A DNA stretch of 64,000 bases, taken from Symsagittifera roscoffensis (lineage: Eukaryota > Xenacoelomorpha > Acoela > Convolutidae). Positions 9,507 to 22,200 of this stretch are shown piece by piece. The stretch lies in assembly GCF_963678635.1 (NCBI RefSeq), contig NC_087065.1, positions 26,805,254 to 26,869,253 of the forward strand. Direction: 5' to 3'. A program made the translations under genes and the position numbers. Below the pieces are notes generated by a model. That model saw only the letters and a program-made list of their open reading frames with translations, did not search any database and was not told the origin of the DNA. Numbering within the stretch: the first letter of the stretch is position 1; each line of letters starts with the position of its first letter.

Positions 9507-10259
9507 ATGGAACACCGCGTGAGTAGTCAGTCGACATTAACCCGGCAACAGCCACAACACCCCATGGCTCCCCACAGTTCACTGCCCCCGCACATGCAGA
9601 CAGAGCAACAGATGATAAATCACATGAAAATGATGAATGGTGGCGGCAGTCCCAGAGGCTACAACTCAATGGAACGCAGCTACTCAAACCAGCCTACTAT
9701 CCCCCAAGGCCAAGGACCCCCTCCTAGTTATGCCCCTTCCCCATTCCAATACAACTCTCTTCAGAGAAACAACCCCATGCAAATGCCACCAGGCCACCCC
9801 CAAATGATGCAACAGATGTCCATGCCTGCACCCACCCCTCCACCACCTTACGGAGGTACTCTCACCCACCCTCAGATGGTGAATGGGAATTCAAATAACA
9901 ATATGATGATTCCCCAACTTACTCCCCAACAAAGTTCTGCCTCTCTGCAATTCGGACCCCAGGCCACGGCAAATATGGGATATCCTGTAGAAATGCAATT
10001 CAACCCTGCGCAAGGTATGCCCCACGGATCTCAGATGCCAGGTATGATTCCTGGCCAGTTTGGTATGTCGTCTGCGTACCCACCCCTGCCCCAGCCACAA
10101 CAAGTGCACATCTCCCAAAGCTCCACTCTCCCGTTGAACACCGGCTCCATGCAAAGTGTTAACTCCAGTATGAGGTCTCGGTCAAAGTCAAGAAGCAGCA
10201 AGACGATGGTGCTCAGAGTACTATTGCTTGATGGAACAACGCCGAAGTTTGACCTCTCA
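9507..10259 (+). CDS. FARP: FARP exon 1: low-complexity N-terminus and start of FERM
   Basis: ATG 9507 was chosen because TTTTCAG ends at 9497, just upstream, and the frame further up is not protein-like. The 251 codons are rich in Met, Gln, Pro, Asn and Ser, ending in an arginine/serine stretch and the first FERM strand ([18 protein letters not shown]). The donor is GTTAGT, phase 0. Confidence 0.88.
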
Positions 10260-13200
10260 GTTAGTAGTCTTTTTCGCCCTAAAACGAGGCTCTTTGAACA
10301 GAAGCATGTCCTTAATTTACTACCGTCTAAAGTTGATAAAAATTATTTTCCGTTTTCCGAGTAAGTCTGCCTGATCCAAACTGTATTTTGTTGCTCAACT
10401 GTATTTTGTTGTTCAAACTGTTTTTTCCTAGACTAGAGGTACTAAAGACTAGAAGTTGCTATAAGGCTGATAAATTAGGTGTTTTTACGTTTCAATTTGT
10501 GCTGTTTAGATAAAATCGACCGGTGGTGAATTCTATCAGAAAGTGGTTGACCATCTGAATCTCCTGGAAACAGATTACTTCGGCCTGCAATACGCTGCTG
10601 ATCATGCTGGAAGTGTAGTAAGTACCTTTCCCATTGTTGAATTCTTCGCGTGCAGGGATTTTCAAAAGTTTCCACTTGATGCTCAAGTTGTGCTGAAATC
10701 TCCGAACAATGCCGGTATGGCTTAAAAAATGTTCCACCAAAACTGGCAAATTTCTCAAACCGTTTTTACCCCCCAGTAAAGTGTCTGTGTTATCGGGAAC
10801 TAGACTTTTTTCCCGTTAAAGGTTTTTCTTACAAATCTTACTTTTTTACTTGCTTTATTGTTAAAGCTTAACAACTTCCAGGTTCCTTCACACTTGAAAC
10901 CTAAGGTCTGGGGCTTGAGTCTCAGTCGGACCCTGTTTTTTTTTCTGTATGCAATTGACATTTTTCGGTAAAAATTGAATAGTCCGGCTTTCGTTTGTCG
11001 GCTCAAGTTTTGTCGGCTTAGTTGCCCATCACGGATTTTGGTTTTGCTGTAACCAATTTTCATTGCAGTTGCAAGTGCGAGTGTTGTTCAATGTAGTCTC
11101 ACTGGGAATTTTTAGTTTTTTTTTGCTTAACTGGAGTCTGCTCAAAGATAATCGGCTTAGTTGCCTTATCAAGGATTTCTTCTGTAAACAGCTTTCATTG
11201 AAGTTGCAAGTGCAAGTGTATGCTCAATGTATAGTTTCAGGGGGTACTTCAATTTTTTCAAAAAAAATCGTGTAAATTAGTTTTATATTGTTATTTATTA
11301 TGATTAATTTTTTTCTTAATTTCAATATTTAAATGTCTCACTTCTTTGCCTACAACGAAGTTCTATCGAGGCTTACGAAAATTTAAGTTGACCTAGTTTT
11401 CTTTGCAACATTTCAGGTTTCCGACCTAATGTTTTTTTTATGTCTGTGTTGTATCTCAAGTGATGCAAAGCTCCGCTTCGCCTCTGTGTTGAAACATTCT
11501 TAGAGCTTTTCTCAGATACTTCGCACTGAAACGAGTTATCTGTCACCGTGTTTTTTTTACAGTACTGGCTTGAGATGCAGAAACCCATTTGCAAGCAAGT
11601 CAAAGCCCCCGCTGGAATCCTATTCCGATTTGCGGTCAAGTTCTACACATCAGAACCGGGACAGTTACAGGATGAATACACAAAGTGAGTATCTTCATTT
11701 ATAAGACTCCTTAGATTTTTACCGTTATTGGTGAAAAATGATATTAAAAATCAGACCGTTGTTTCTTTTGCATCGTAGGAAAATATGGTGAGACGGTTAT
11801 TAGTAAAAAAAATAATAATGTTTAATTTCTGGTAGCTATCTGTAATTGATTTGAAATCATTAACTGGTTCAAGATCCTTTGACATTATAATGTAGCAAAT
11901 CTGAAGATCAAGAAGAAAAAATAGATGCATCATCTGTTTGGATGTTATTGTGGCGGATGTTATCTTTTAATGGCGATAATACTTGCAGGGTTCTATTCGC
12001 CTTGCAAATTAAACGAGACATGGCCTGTGGCATGCTTCCTTGTGCGGAAAACACAGCTGCTCTCATGGCGTCTTACATCGTGCAAGCAGAGTTGGGGGAC
12101 TTTGATGTGGAAAAGAACAGTGGCATTGGAGGACCCGATGCCTCCTCCCCTAGATACCTGTCCATGTTTAAGTTCATACCTCCCCAGACTGACGAGTTCC
12201 TTGTCAAGGTCATGGAGTATCATAAAAACCACATGTGAGTAGTGCACATAAGATAAGACATTTTGGCTCTCGTCTTTTTCAACTTTCTACAGCCCTCCTA
12301 AAATTGCAATTTTAAGTTGCCCAAAGTGTCTTCATAAGTCCGCTGTTTACTTCACGTTGATTTATACCATTTATACCAAGAAAAGATATTTTTATTTACG
12401 AAATAATAGTTCTGCAAAAATCAAACGGAGAACTGGTAGCTATCTGTTGTGGTTTTCAACGCATTATTTGTTGTGGTTTCGCAAGTTGCAGAGTTCCGCT
12501 TCGCCTCTGTGTATATTGTTTAATGATCTTCTATTAAGTGATATTAGTTGAGATATTTTGCTTCAGAGGCCAGTCGGCTGCCGAAGCAGATTTCAGTCTT
12601 CTGGATATTGCAAGGCGTCTGGAGATGTACGGCATCCGATTACACCCCGCAAGAGTAAGTCAATATGTTTGTTTCGAGCAGACCTCCTAAAGGTTAGAAG
12701 TAACTACGCAATTTTTAACTTTCATTCTAGCATTTCTCACCTAGATCACTTCTTTTTCACACTTGCGAGCTTGCGAGCGGAAGTGTATTAGTGCAAACCT
12801 TTTTTTCCAACCTAACTTGCTTGTGTTCATTGAAAGTTTTTTTTAATTATATGGAAATTTCAATGTAGCATTGGAAATTGCATAGCATCTGTTCTCTGGT
12901 TTATTTGTGGCTAGTGTTTGTCTTAATTGAGCGTCCGTAGCTGAGTGATTAGTGCTTGAGACTCGTAATCTCTAGGTCTCAGTCGGTCGTATGTTCGAAT
13001 CAGAGACGTAGCAAAATTTTTACTAATTCGAGGTATATTTCTATTTTTTTTTTCATTTCACACTTAATAGAGCTGCTGTTTGTCGTGTGCTCGCTGCTGT
13101 TTGCCTTTGTGCCTAGATAAGAAAGTAACAACTTCGAAATATTAAAAAAAAATTGTTGTTTAAGTGTGAATGAGCGAAACGATGATAATTATAAAATCGT

Positions 13201-16200
13201 TTTTTTTTTCTGAAGAAATTTGTTCACTCCAAATTTGATTTTTTTGAGTTTTTTCTCATTTCAGTTCAATTTCATTTGTTAAAAGAAGGGCAAACCACCG
13301 TTTCCGAAAATAGAAATTAAATTGGCTAAAAAACGAAACAGACTGAGTTTCAAAAGTGGATTTAAGATTTTAGATTTTGAGTTAGGACTGGGTTGTATAA
13401 CTCATAGAGTAATTTCGGATAGGGTACACCGTCTGCTCGTCACGCTATCTTATTTTCGGCCGGATAGATTCGTGCAACTTCTTAGTCTAATACCGATCCT
13501 AATCTTACTCTTATACTATCTAGTCTCAGGTTGTTTAACTAGTCTCTGCTAGGCTCAATAGATCTAGGGTATACTGGTTTATTGCGGTTTCTGAAGTGCT
13601 CGGGAGAGTCCAACTAATTTCTAAGTTAAATTCAAATCTCTCTGGTGCTGAAATTACAAGTAACTTCAGCACTTACAAATAAGTGGGTTGTTAGTTAGAT
13701 GGATCATGATTGGTTAATATTAAATACTTTACATTGGTAAAACATTTAATTTATCCAATCATAAAATATAGTTTAGATCAGGTTCCACCCATCCGGGTTT
13801 TACAGAGTTTTTTAGAATAGTTCTTCTGCAATTCGAAGGATGGATGATGGACGTTGACGTTTGACGAACATCTTATTTCTTCTGTTTCCTTTTTGGTAGA
13901 GGAGTTCCAGGAAGCTGGAGTTAGAGACATAAGACGTTGTGTCTTCTGGTGACAACGACTAAGTCTTTGCAACAAACTCAAATCTGATTTCAGAATGGTT
14001 TGCTATGTCAGGTTTTTCTGTTCTGCGTGGAGAACTTCTTTTGTGTCTGATCTTGTTTGGGAATGGCGTGGAGATTGTGCGTGGAGGGGATGCCTAGTTA
14101 CTCGGATCTGTACGTATACTTGAACATCGAGGTGGTCATTGGTCTGGTTCAATGAAGTCCTTTTCTGCGAAGTCAAGTCGTACTCTAAATCCTTTGAGTT
14201 GTGATTGTGAGCGGCATATCGATTGTAGTTGGCCATTCTTTCTCGAGTGTAGTGGGGTCGTTTTGTCTTTAGATGTTCGTCCTTGGTGTTGTATTCTGAT
14301 CTATGTATTGCATAATGTAATTTACATTTTTTATAAAACATTTATTAGTTTAATATTTTTTAATTATGATTTTAGTTAGTTGTTTTCACAAAAGCTTTTT
14401 GTTTTAGTTCGGTTATTTTGAAGAGTTACTCACACTTGAGTAGCTCTTATTAAAAATAGTGGTGTGGTCACAAAGCGTGGATGTAGCGCGGTGGGTTAGG
14501 CCGGCTATAGAGCATGCTCAGGACGTCCTTCCTGGTGGGTTAGGCCAGGAGTGGGAGTATGATTTCATGCGGTTTTTGTGAGGGGTCCTGTTATGTGACA
14601 ACGTTTTATGTTGGGTTTGTTGTGGTTTTTCTTATGTCTTGTAGGTTATATCCTTTTTCCAAAAATCAAATTGTTTGCGGTATGGGTTTGTCTTTCGACT
14701 TTTTTGTGTTTTATTATTTCTTTCTTAGACTTTATAATAGTCTTCAAAAGAATAAATTATCCAGTTTTAAACTGGGTTAATCCGGTTTGGGTACCGTTGG
14801 TTTCCTTTTCTTAGTCATGCTGTTATTATATGATTTGTGGTATTTAGTAAGCTGCGTTGGTTAGTTTTGTTTAGTATATGATTCCTTTCCAACCGGGTTA
14901 AAGGAAAGATTGAAACTTGTTATCGTGTGTTAGAGTTGTTGAGTGTGAAAACTTGAAACTGAAATTCATTATTTTAAACAATTCTTCGTGGGCGAGCTGT
15001 GCGAGTGTGGATAGAATTTCTGTGCGAATGAATGAAAATATCAAAAGGTTAGTACTGCATTTGCATTTTATTAATTTACTGCGTAGAATATAGAAATTTA
15101 CTGCTAGTTATGGGGGAATTTTAAGTTACAAATTTTCATCATAATTAGATTTACTGCTTGTGGGGAAAATTTTATAAATGAATTTACTGCATTGGTATTA
15201 AATTTATAAATTAATAAGTGTAAGAGATTAATAGAATTTTTGAAATATGTTTGATGAAATTTGCGATTTTTTATTTGTCTTTTGTGGTTTTTGTAGGTGA
15301 TCGTCGGATGAAGGCTAAAAATCTAAAGAAAACATGGATAAAGAATGGTGAGTTTTTAATAATTTCAATTAGTTAGTAATATTCATTTAATTCATACTTA
15401 CCTGTTAGTCGTCGGGGAAAAAACCGTGGGGGAAGATGTCGTGAATTAGTTCTGAAGTTGTTAGTAATTTAGCTAAGATGCGTATGATATTTTTTGTCTG
15501 AAGCAGTGGCCAAAGCAATTGAAGTGCCTTAATAGTGGTTAGTTCTTCAGTGCCAACTGCAAACTCATAAGGTGTGTTTTGGATTAGATTATATAATTTG
15601 TGATTGAATTTAGTGTTGTGGATGAATTCTAAAATTGGGATTTCTATAGGTTGTACAAACTCGTGCGGGATAAGGAAGGGTCGGGATTCTTCGGCGTTGA
15701 AGGTCTTGGTGATGGGACAGAAGATGTACATTTGGGTTATGGGGTCATAATTACGAAGAATACCATGAAGGTTAGTGTCTTTAATACAATAAGTGAAATT
15801 TAGGAAAAATGGTGAAGTGTATTTGGAATTAAGGAATTGAAAGCGATGGTGTGGTTGTCTAGATGGTGTGTGTAGGTCAAAGTGATTTTGGATGAAGCGA
15901 TAATAACTATATGTGTGGGTTTGTTTAGTGCGCAACATAATATCGTGTGAGCAGTGTAAATCTCTTTCGTGTGGTGCAAGGAAATGAAAGGTTAGTGAAA
16001 ATATTTGGAAGCGTTCTTTAAAACTTTCGTATGCTTGTGTGTCTGTTAGTGCTTCTGAAATAATGTGATCAAACTTTCGGTCGAAGATGTTTAGTGTAAA
16101 TAGATAAGGTGTCTTGATGAAAAATTTCTCGGTAATTTGTGGATTAGCGAAGCGATCGTCGTCTAAGAATTGATCTTGGTTAGCTCTGATGATGTTGTGA

Positions 16201-19200
16201 TCATAGAATTCGAGTGTATATTCGTTAGCTCTAGGTGCAGTGTGTGTTTTTAGTGATTTTTTATATCCAACGTAAGTAAATTGTCTAGCGGTTAGTGGTG
16301 TAGTGAGTCGATATAGCATGTCCGAATTTCGCTCTATATCGATGTGAGTGTTAGATAAAGGTAAGCAAAGGGGGTTAGTAAAGTGATAATATGAGGTCCA
16401 AGAGAGAGTGGGTATTAAAACGTATTCATCTACAAAGTTGCGTGTTTCGTTAGTATCATGGGGGGTGTTTAAGGTGTATTGTGGGAATGAGGGTAAAGTG
16501 ATGGCTAAAAATTCTTTTGTGTTAGTATGCTTGGGGTGGTTGATGTATTCACGGGCTGTTCCTGGTTTTGCTGGGAAAGGATTGTTGGGGAATTTTCTTT
16601 TAAAAGTGCGGTAAGCTCTATTAGTGTTGAGTGAAGATTCAGTTGATGTGGATGATGGTGCTAATGATTCTGTATAAGTTGAAGAGGGTGTAGGGGTAGG
16701 GGGGTTGGATGAATTTATAGTGGAGGATATTTGGTTTATGGTTGGGGTATTAAGGTGGTAGGGTTGTTGTTGGAGGGTAATAAAATTTTCTAGCTCTGGG
16801 GAGATTCGGGGGGTGTCTGGAGAATGGGATGATTGGTCAGAATGGTATGAGGAGTAGGTGGGGGTAACTTGGGAAGCATAAGAGGGTGTGGGGGTGATTT
16901 GGTCAGGGTTATTGGATAATATGGGTTGAAAAGGGGGTTGAGAAAAATTAGAAGAGATATGAAGATTATTGGATGGGGATGGTTCTGAGTCGGCGAATTC
17001 ATCGGGGGTTTCAATATTCGGGTTATTGAGTTGTGAGATGGAATATAAAACTGAGATGTGTGAATTAGTGTCGGAATTCATGCCTGATGTTACATTACTG
17101 GATGGAAAATCGGGTGGCGGAAAAGCAAAAAGTGGTATTATTGGGATTGTAGATGTAAGATTGGTTGGGTGGGAATTTGATCGGTGTAGTGATCCAAGTT
17201 GGCGGCTCATCGTGGGCTAAAAAAATGATTATTTTGAGACTGAAAAGCGGTGGTATGGGGTTGTTCAATAATTTGTTCATAAGTATTATCATCTTGTGAC
17301 TGGTGTGTCATTATATGTTGAATGGGACTTTGTGATGTGGTGAGTCGAAAATTTGGATTATGGGTGATGGCTAAATTTCGAAAATTTCGTGGGACTAGGG
17401 ATAGTGGATGATTATTTGGTAGGGGTGGTAATTGTGGTGCCGTTGGCGTTATGTCTACATTGTTATGTTCTTCGTCGTATGTATTTTGTCGTGTTGTTAT
17501 TTTTGTGTTATATTCTTTTATTTGTGCGTCTAAAAGAATTTTGTTTATAGATGTAGAAAAGATTCCAAAAAATCCTGCAAATAGTATGCGTGCTACACTT
17601 GCTTGTCTATTGACTTGTGTGTGTATAGCACATGTGTTATAGATTCCTTTTAAAAGTGAGAAGAGAAATCCAATAAAGTTAAACATTGCGTATAAAATAG
17701 TCAATTTTTCTAAGATGTAGTAGGGCCATCCTAGAAAATCGAGGATCTCATTTTTGAGTGTAACAAAGCTAAAAATGTTAATTGGTGATATATCTTGGGG
17801 ACGGTATTTTTCACCGTTTAGATATATATAATCTTTAATGTCTTTAAAATATCCGCTATAGTCTTGCGTGTAGATATCGGCAAATCCTGCGGTTTCTGCA
17901 AGTTTGCGTAAATTTTGGTCTATTGATTGTCTTTGTATAGTGTCCATTTGTGTTAATAGTTCTTGGAATTGTTGTGTTCTAATGTGATGTTGAATATCTG
18001 ATTTTGAATAGATTCCTATTGATTGTAAGTCTATATTCGGGTTTCGAGCAATAGCGCGAATGCTTTCTGGTGAAAATTTTTTGAGTGATTGCATTAATGT
18101 GGGATATGGAGTGAGAAGATAATATTTATTTTCATCAGGGTTTAGTTGTACTACATTGTGGCTGTTTTCTGATCCACATGGGACTGCGGTATCCCAGAAA
18201 TAAGTTCTTCGTGAAAGTGTATCCACGAAATGTACTTTATTCTTATAAAAGATAGGGATTCTTTTATAACATCTTTTATCTTCAAAAACGTATAGTGGTG
18301 ATACTTTTTTAGTACAAGTATAAAACCATAAGATGTTTCCTTCGTAGTCTAAAAAATTTGATCTATTTCCAGATAATAAGTATCCTGCGTAGGGTATTTT
18401 TAATACTGCTAGTGCAAGTGATTGTAATATTTGTGTTCGTTCTAATTCGCATAGTTGGTGTAGTGTTTCTAATTCGGAGAGTGACATTTCTTGAAAAATT
18501 CGGCTAATTGTATAATCTAGTTTCATATCTAAGTGAATATCATAGTGGATATTACCGAAATATGTAGTATTCATTAGTGATAATTCTTGTAAGCGTGTGC
18601 TTCTGGTGTCATGGGGTTTTAGATGTCCACCAGGTTGTCCGTTGCTTTTTTCAAAATTAACTGGTATGTAGGATGTTCCTTCGTTTAGAGGATGACCTGT
18701 GGCATATGGGTCGATTTTTACTTTTCCAGTGGTCATGTCGAATCCTTTTTCGTATTCAACTAATATTTCCGAGTATTGTGTTCTGTGAAGTGGATTTCTG
18801 TATTTACATGCAAGTTCTGTTTCTTGATATATTTGAAAACGTGTCAATTTATTTTCTATATTGTCTATGTTTCTAAAATCAGAACTTAGTTTTCGTGATG
18901 GATGGACTTGTTCATATGGAATTGATTGTATAAAATATTTTTCGTGAAATTTTATCATACGAGCGTGTATTTTTGCTACTTGAAATGTTGTACATGTATC
19001 TTCGGGGAACCAAACAATTGTTGCTTGTGTTCTCGTTGTAGGGTCGCAATAACCTTGATCATTTTTACAAGGTAATCGGATTCCTTGATAGATCATTGTG
19101 TTATCTGATAAATCTCGTGTTAGTTGTATTTTTTCGAGTTGTATTTTCCAATCGAAAAACATTATTTCTTGGTATCCTTTATTTTTTGTGTCTGCTTTGC

Positions 19201-22200
19201 AGTTTGATGGGTCATTTATACCAATGTGTGGTATCCAATGTTTATCATGTAGGTCATAGGTTAATCGTCCGTGTGCGCCATTATATGGGTATTTTTTGTC
19301 TAGTCTTATATGTCCTTGGTGTCTTTCAAGTTGTGATTGATGTACAGAGTCTGAAAAAACTTGAAAGTTAACTAACTTCCTTTGGGAGTTTTTATTTTTT
19401 GTGATGTTCAGTCTAAGTAATTCATTTTTACAATCGTCGGGATTGAGATGTAAAAGACGTTCTATATTACTTTGATAGAATGATTCATGGTCAAGTCGGT
19501 TTTTGTTTCCGTTCGAGACTTGTGAACAATGTACTTTCTTTTCGGAAAATGTTGCTGTGAATTTATAACCTGTAACTGTTGTTGCTCGGGCTTTTGAATA
19601 GAGTGTAGCTATTACATCTGTAGTTTCTATAGCTTGTGGTTCTGTTTCACATTGTGATACTTGATTTATTGCATATTTATGTAGTGTTTTTTGTTCATTT
19701 TCTTCACAATCGTAATGTGTTACTAATAAATCTTGTGGTCCTGTACGAGGAGAAGGGTTTATGTTTTGATTTGAGATTATTAGAAAAAGGAGTTGGAGAA
19801 AAATTAATAATTTTAGAATATACATGTGTATGATAATCCTGAGTATGGATTGTAAAATGTAATGTAGCCAATTGTGTTTTTGGTATATCTGTCGTATTTA
19901 TATATTACTTCAGTAGTTATAAACGGTGGTGGTAGTGATTGAGCTGTTATGTTAGGTGGATTTAATGGGTAGGGATGTTGGGTAATATTATTTAGCTTAA
20001 CTGTGATTTCAAACTTTAATTGTAAACTGTTTTGTTGGAGTATTTGAATATTGTGATCACGAATATCGTTGTGAATATCTTGGCGATATTGTAATCTATT
20101 AAGTGCCCAGTTATGAAGGCGGTTACTTTCTTGATGTTGTCCAAATAATGGTGGAGGTGCTGTAAACGTATTCCAATCTAGTCTTAAAGGAATATTTGTT
20201 GATGATTGTTCTCGATATCTGGCGTCGAGATTATTTGGAAAATTTAAGTTAAAAGGTGGTGGTGAAATCTGGCTTATTGATGGTGTTGATGGTAGTGATA
20301 ATGTTTCTGGTAGTGATGAGGATGTTGTTGTATCCGTAGAAATGTCTATTGGGTTATTGACTAAATTTGGTTCACCTTGTGTAAATGAATGTGTTGTCCA
20401 ATATGGTAGTCGTGATGCTTGGTTTGGGGGGTTAAAGGGATTTTCACGTATTTGTTCAGATGTTGGTGTTGAACCTAAGTAATCTGATGGTAGGCTTGAG
20501 GTGCTACGTTGTGAAAGAAGCGTAGGGGTTTCTGGTAATATACCAATGGGGTTTTCTGGAGTGGTTTGTGATGGGGATTGAGGTATATCAAAATGAACTC
20601 GGGGAGTTTGAAAATTTCTGTTTCGTCGAGGATGTATAATTTGTCTATTTATTTCGACTGTATTTTGGTTTTGACTAGGATTTCTTATTCTACTTAGTTC
20701 TGGTGGTAGTGTTGGGTATAGGTTATATGTTGGTTCGCTTAAAGGTGCTTGTCGTTGAACTGGTTCTAGTGGTTCTGATAAACGAGCGTGTCGTTCTTCA
20801 AAAGTGTATGGATTGTCTTGAAAAGAAATTCGTGTTGATGTTTGAGGATTTTGAGTAATTGAAGGTGGTGTTTGGTTATCTTGGGATGATGTCGGTGAAG
20901 ACTGACTTTGTGACTGTTGGGTAGCAATTTTTGATGGATTTTTGAATTGTTACTTTAGTGAGAATTTTTGTGTTTGTTATAATATTCTTCCAAAAAAAGA
21001 ATTAGAAGGATTGTTGCTAGGGCAAATGTGAGGATTGCTTTCTTTATACATTTACATATGGTCAAAATGAGGGATGATAAGAATGCTATGAAAATTACAA
21101 ACAATAAAAAAATATCAGTTCTACTGAAAATTTTTCGTATCATTTAGACAAGTTATGTGAATCGTACCTGTGGATATAATCAAGGGTTCTGGAAAGTTGG
21201 AGGAATAGTTCGAGTATGGTGTAGAAAATTAAAAAAATGTTACAAAAAATGATTAGGATTATTAGAAAAGATTCAAGTATATCAAAAAGAAATATTATAA
21301 AGGTTTCAAGTATTGTAAAAAAATGTTTAAGATTTATGATTATTTGAGTAACTGATTGAAAGAAGAGCATTTAAGAAATGATCTCTTGGTCGAATATTTT
21401 TTGCTGTTTGAGGCGATTTTCAAGTGTGGTCGAGTTATTTATTAGTTTTTTGACAAGTGGGTTGAGTTTTGTAAAAATTTGTTGGGGGCAATTTTCATGG
21501 TGACTGGGAGGTCGTCTTTTTCTTTATTTTTGTTTGTCAAATGATCCGGGGTATGGTGAGATTTTTATACTTTAGGCTAATTAAAATGTTCATTTTGTTA
21601 CTTTAGGCTAAGTTAACAAATTTGTTTTGGGGGTATTCGTGGTCTGAGTTGGGGAAATATTGTTGATCTTTGGGTTATTAGATAAGGGAGGGGTACGGTA
21701 TTATGGTGATATTTATTTTAGTTGTCAAAATGGAGTGGTTTGCTTATTTTTGACCTGGAGGTCGTAAAGTTATAGTTATAGATGTGCCTGGAGTTCTATA
21801 TGATTCGTCTAATTGGTCTTAGTTAGAGTTAGAGAAAGTGACGGATTGGATGAATCCTATTGGTCTATTTTGAACTAGAGTTATTGCGTACTTGTCAGCA
21901 TGTTATTTTTAAAAATGTAAATGAAAAATGTTTCAAAGGTTTCAAGGTAGTGAAGTATAATGTTAAAATTACTTTTGAAATTCTACTTTCTTTAAAATTT
22001 TAGATTGGGGGATGAACATTTTGTAGTTCTTACGTGGTTGGTTTCGAAGTCTTGTTGTTTTTCTATGTTCTGATTTGTCTATTTCTTCTTGGGGTATTAT
22101 TTGTTCTGTCATTTTTCTATTTTTTCTTTGTTTTTGGGATTCTTTATGGTCTAGATTTTTTGTAGTGTTTTTGGTAGCGGTTGGTTTTGTGTTTTGATTT

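Noticed and set aside
12929-13012. tRNA gene-like sequence (also at 44820-44880 and 42540-42590)
   Set aside because: A- and B-box words and an anticodon-like stem are present, but acceptor stems do not pair and the pieces recur inside longer repeats, so they are SINE modules rather than tRNA genes.
13322-13552. 75-codon + strand frame, repeated at 31839-32066
   Set aside because: Both lie in the two LTRs; the frame is a by-product of LTR identity and runs against the element's sense strand.
20952-20955. Ribosomal frameshift joining the 62-codon ORF to the Met-less frame
   Set aside because: The 62-codon ORF stops at 20957-20955, and the Met-less frame has its own TAA at 20952-20950, so no slip in the overlap could read through.
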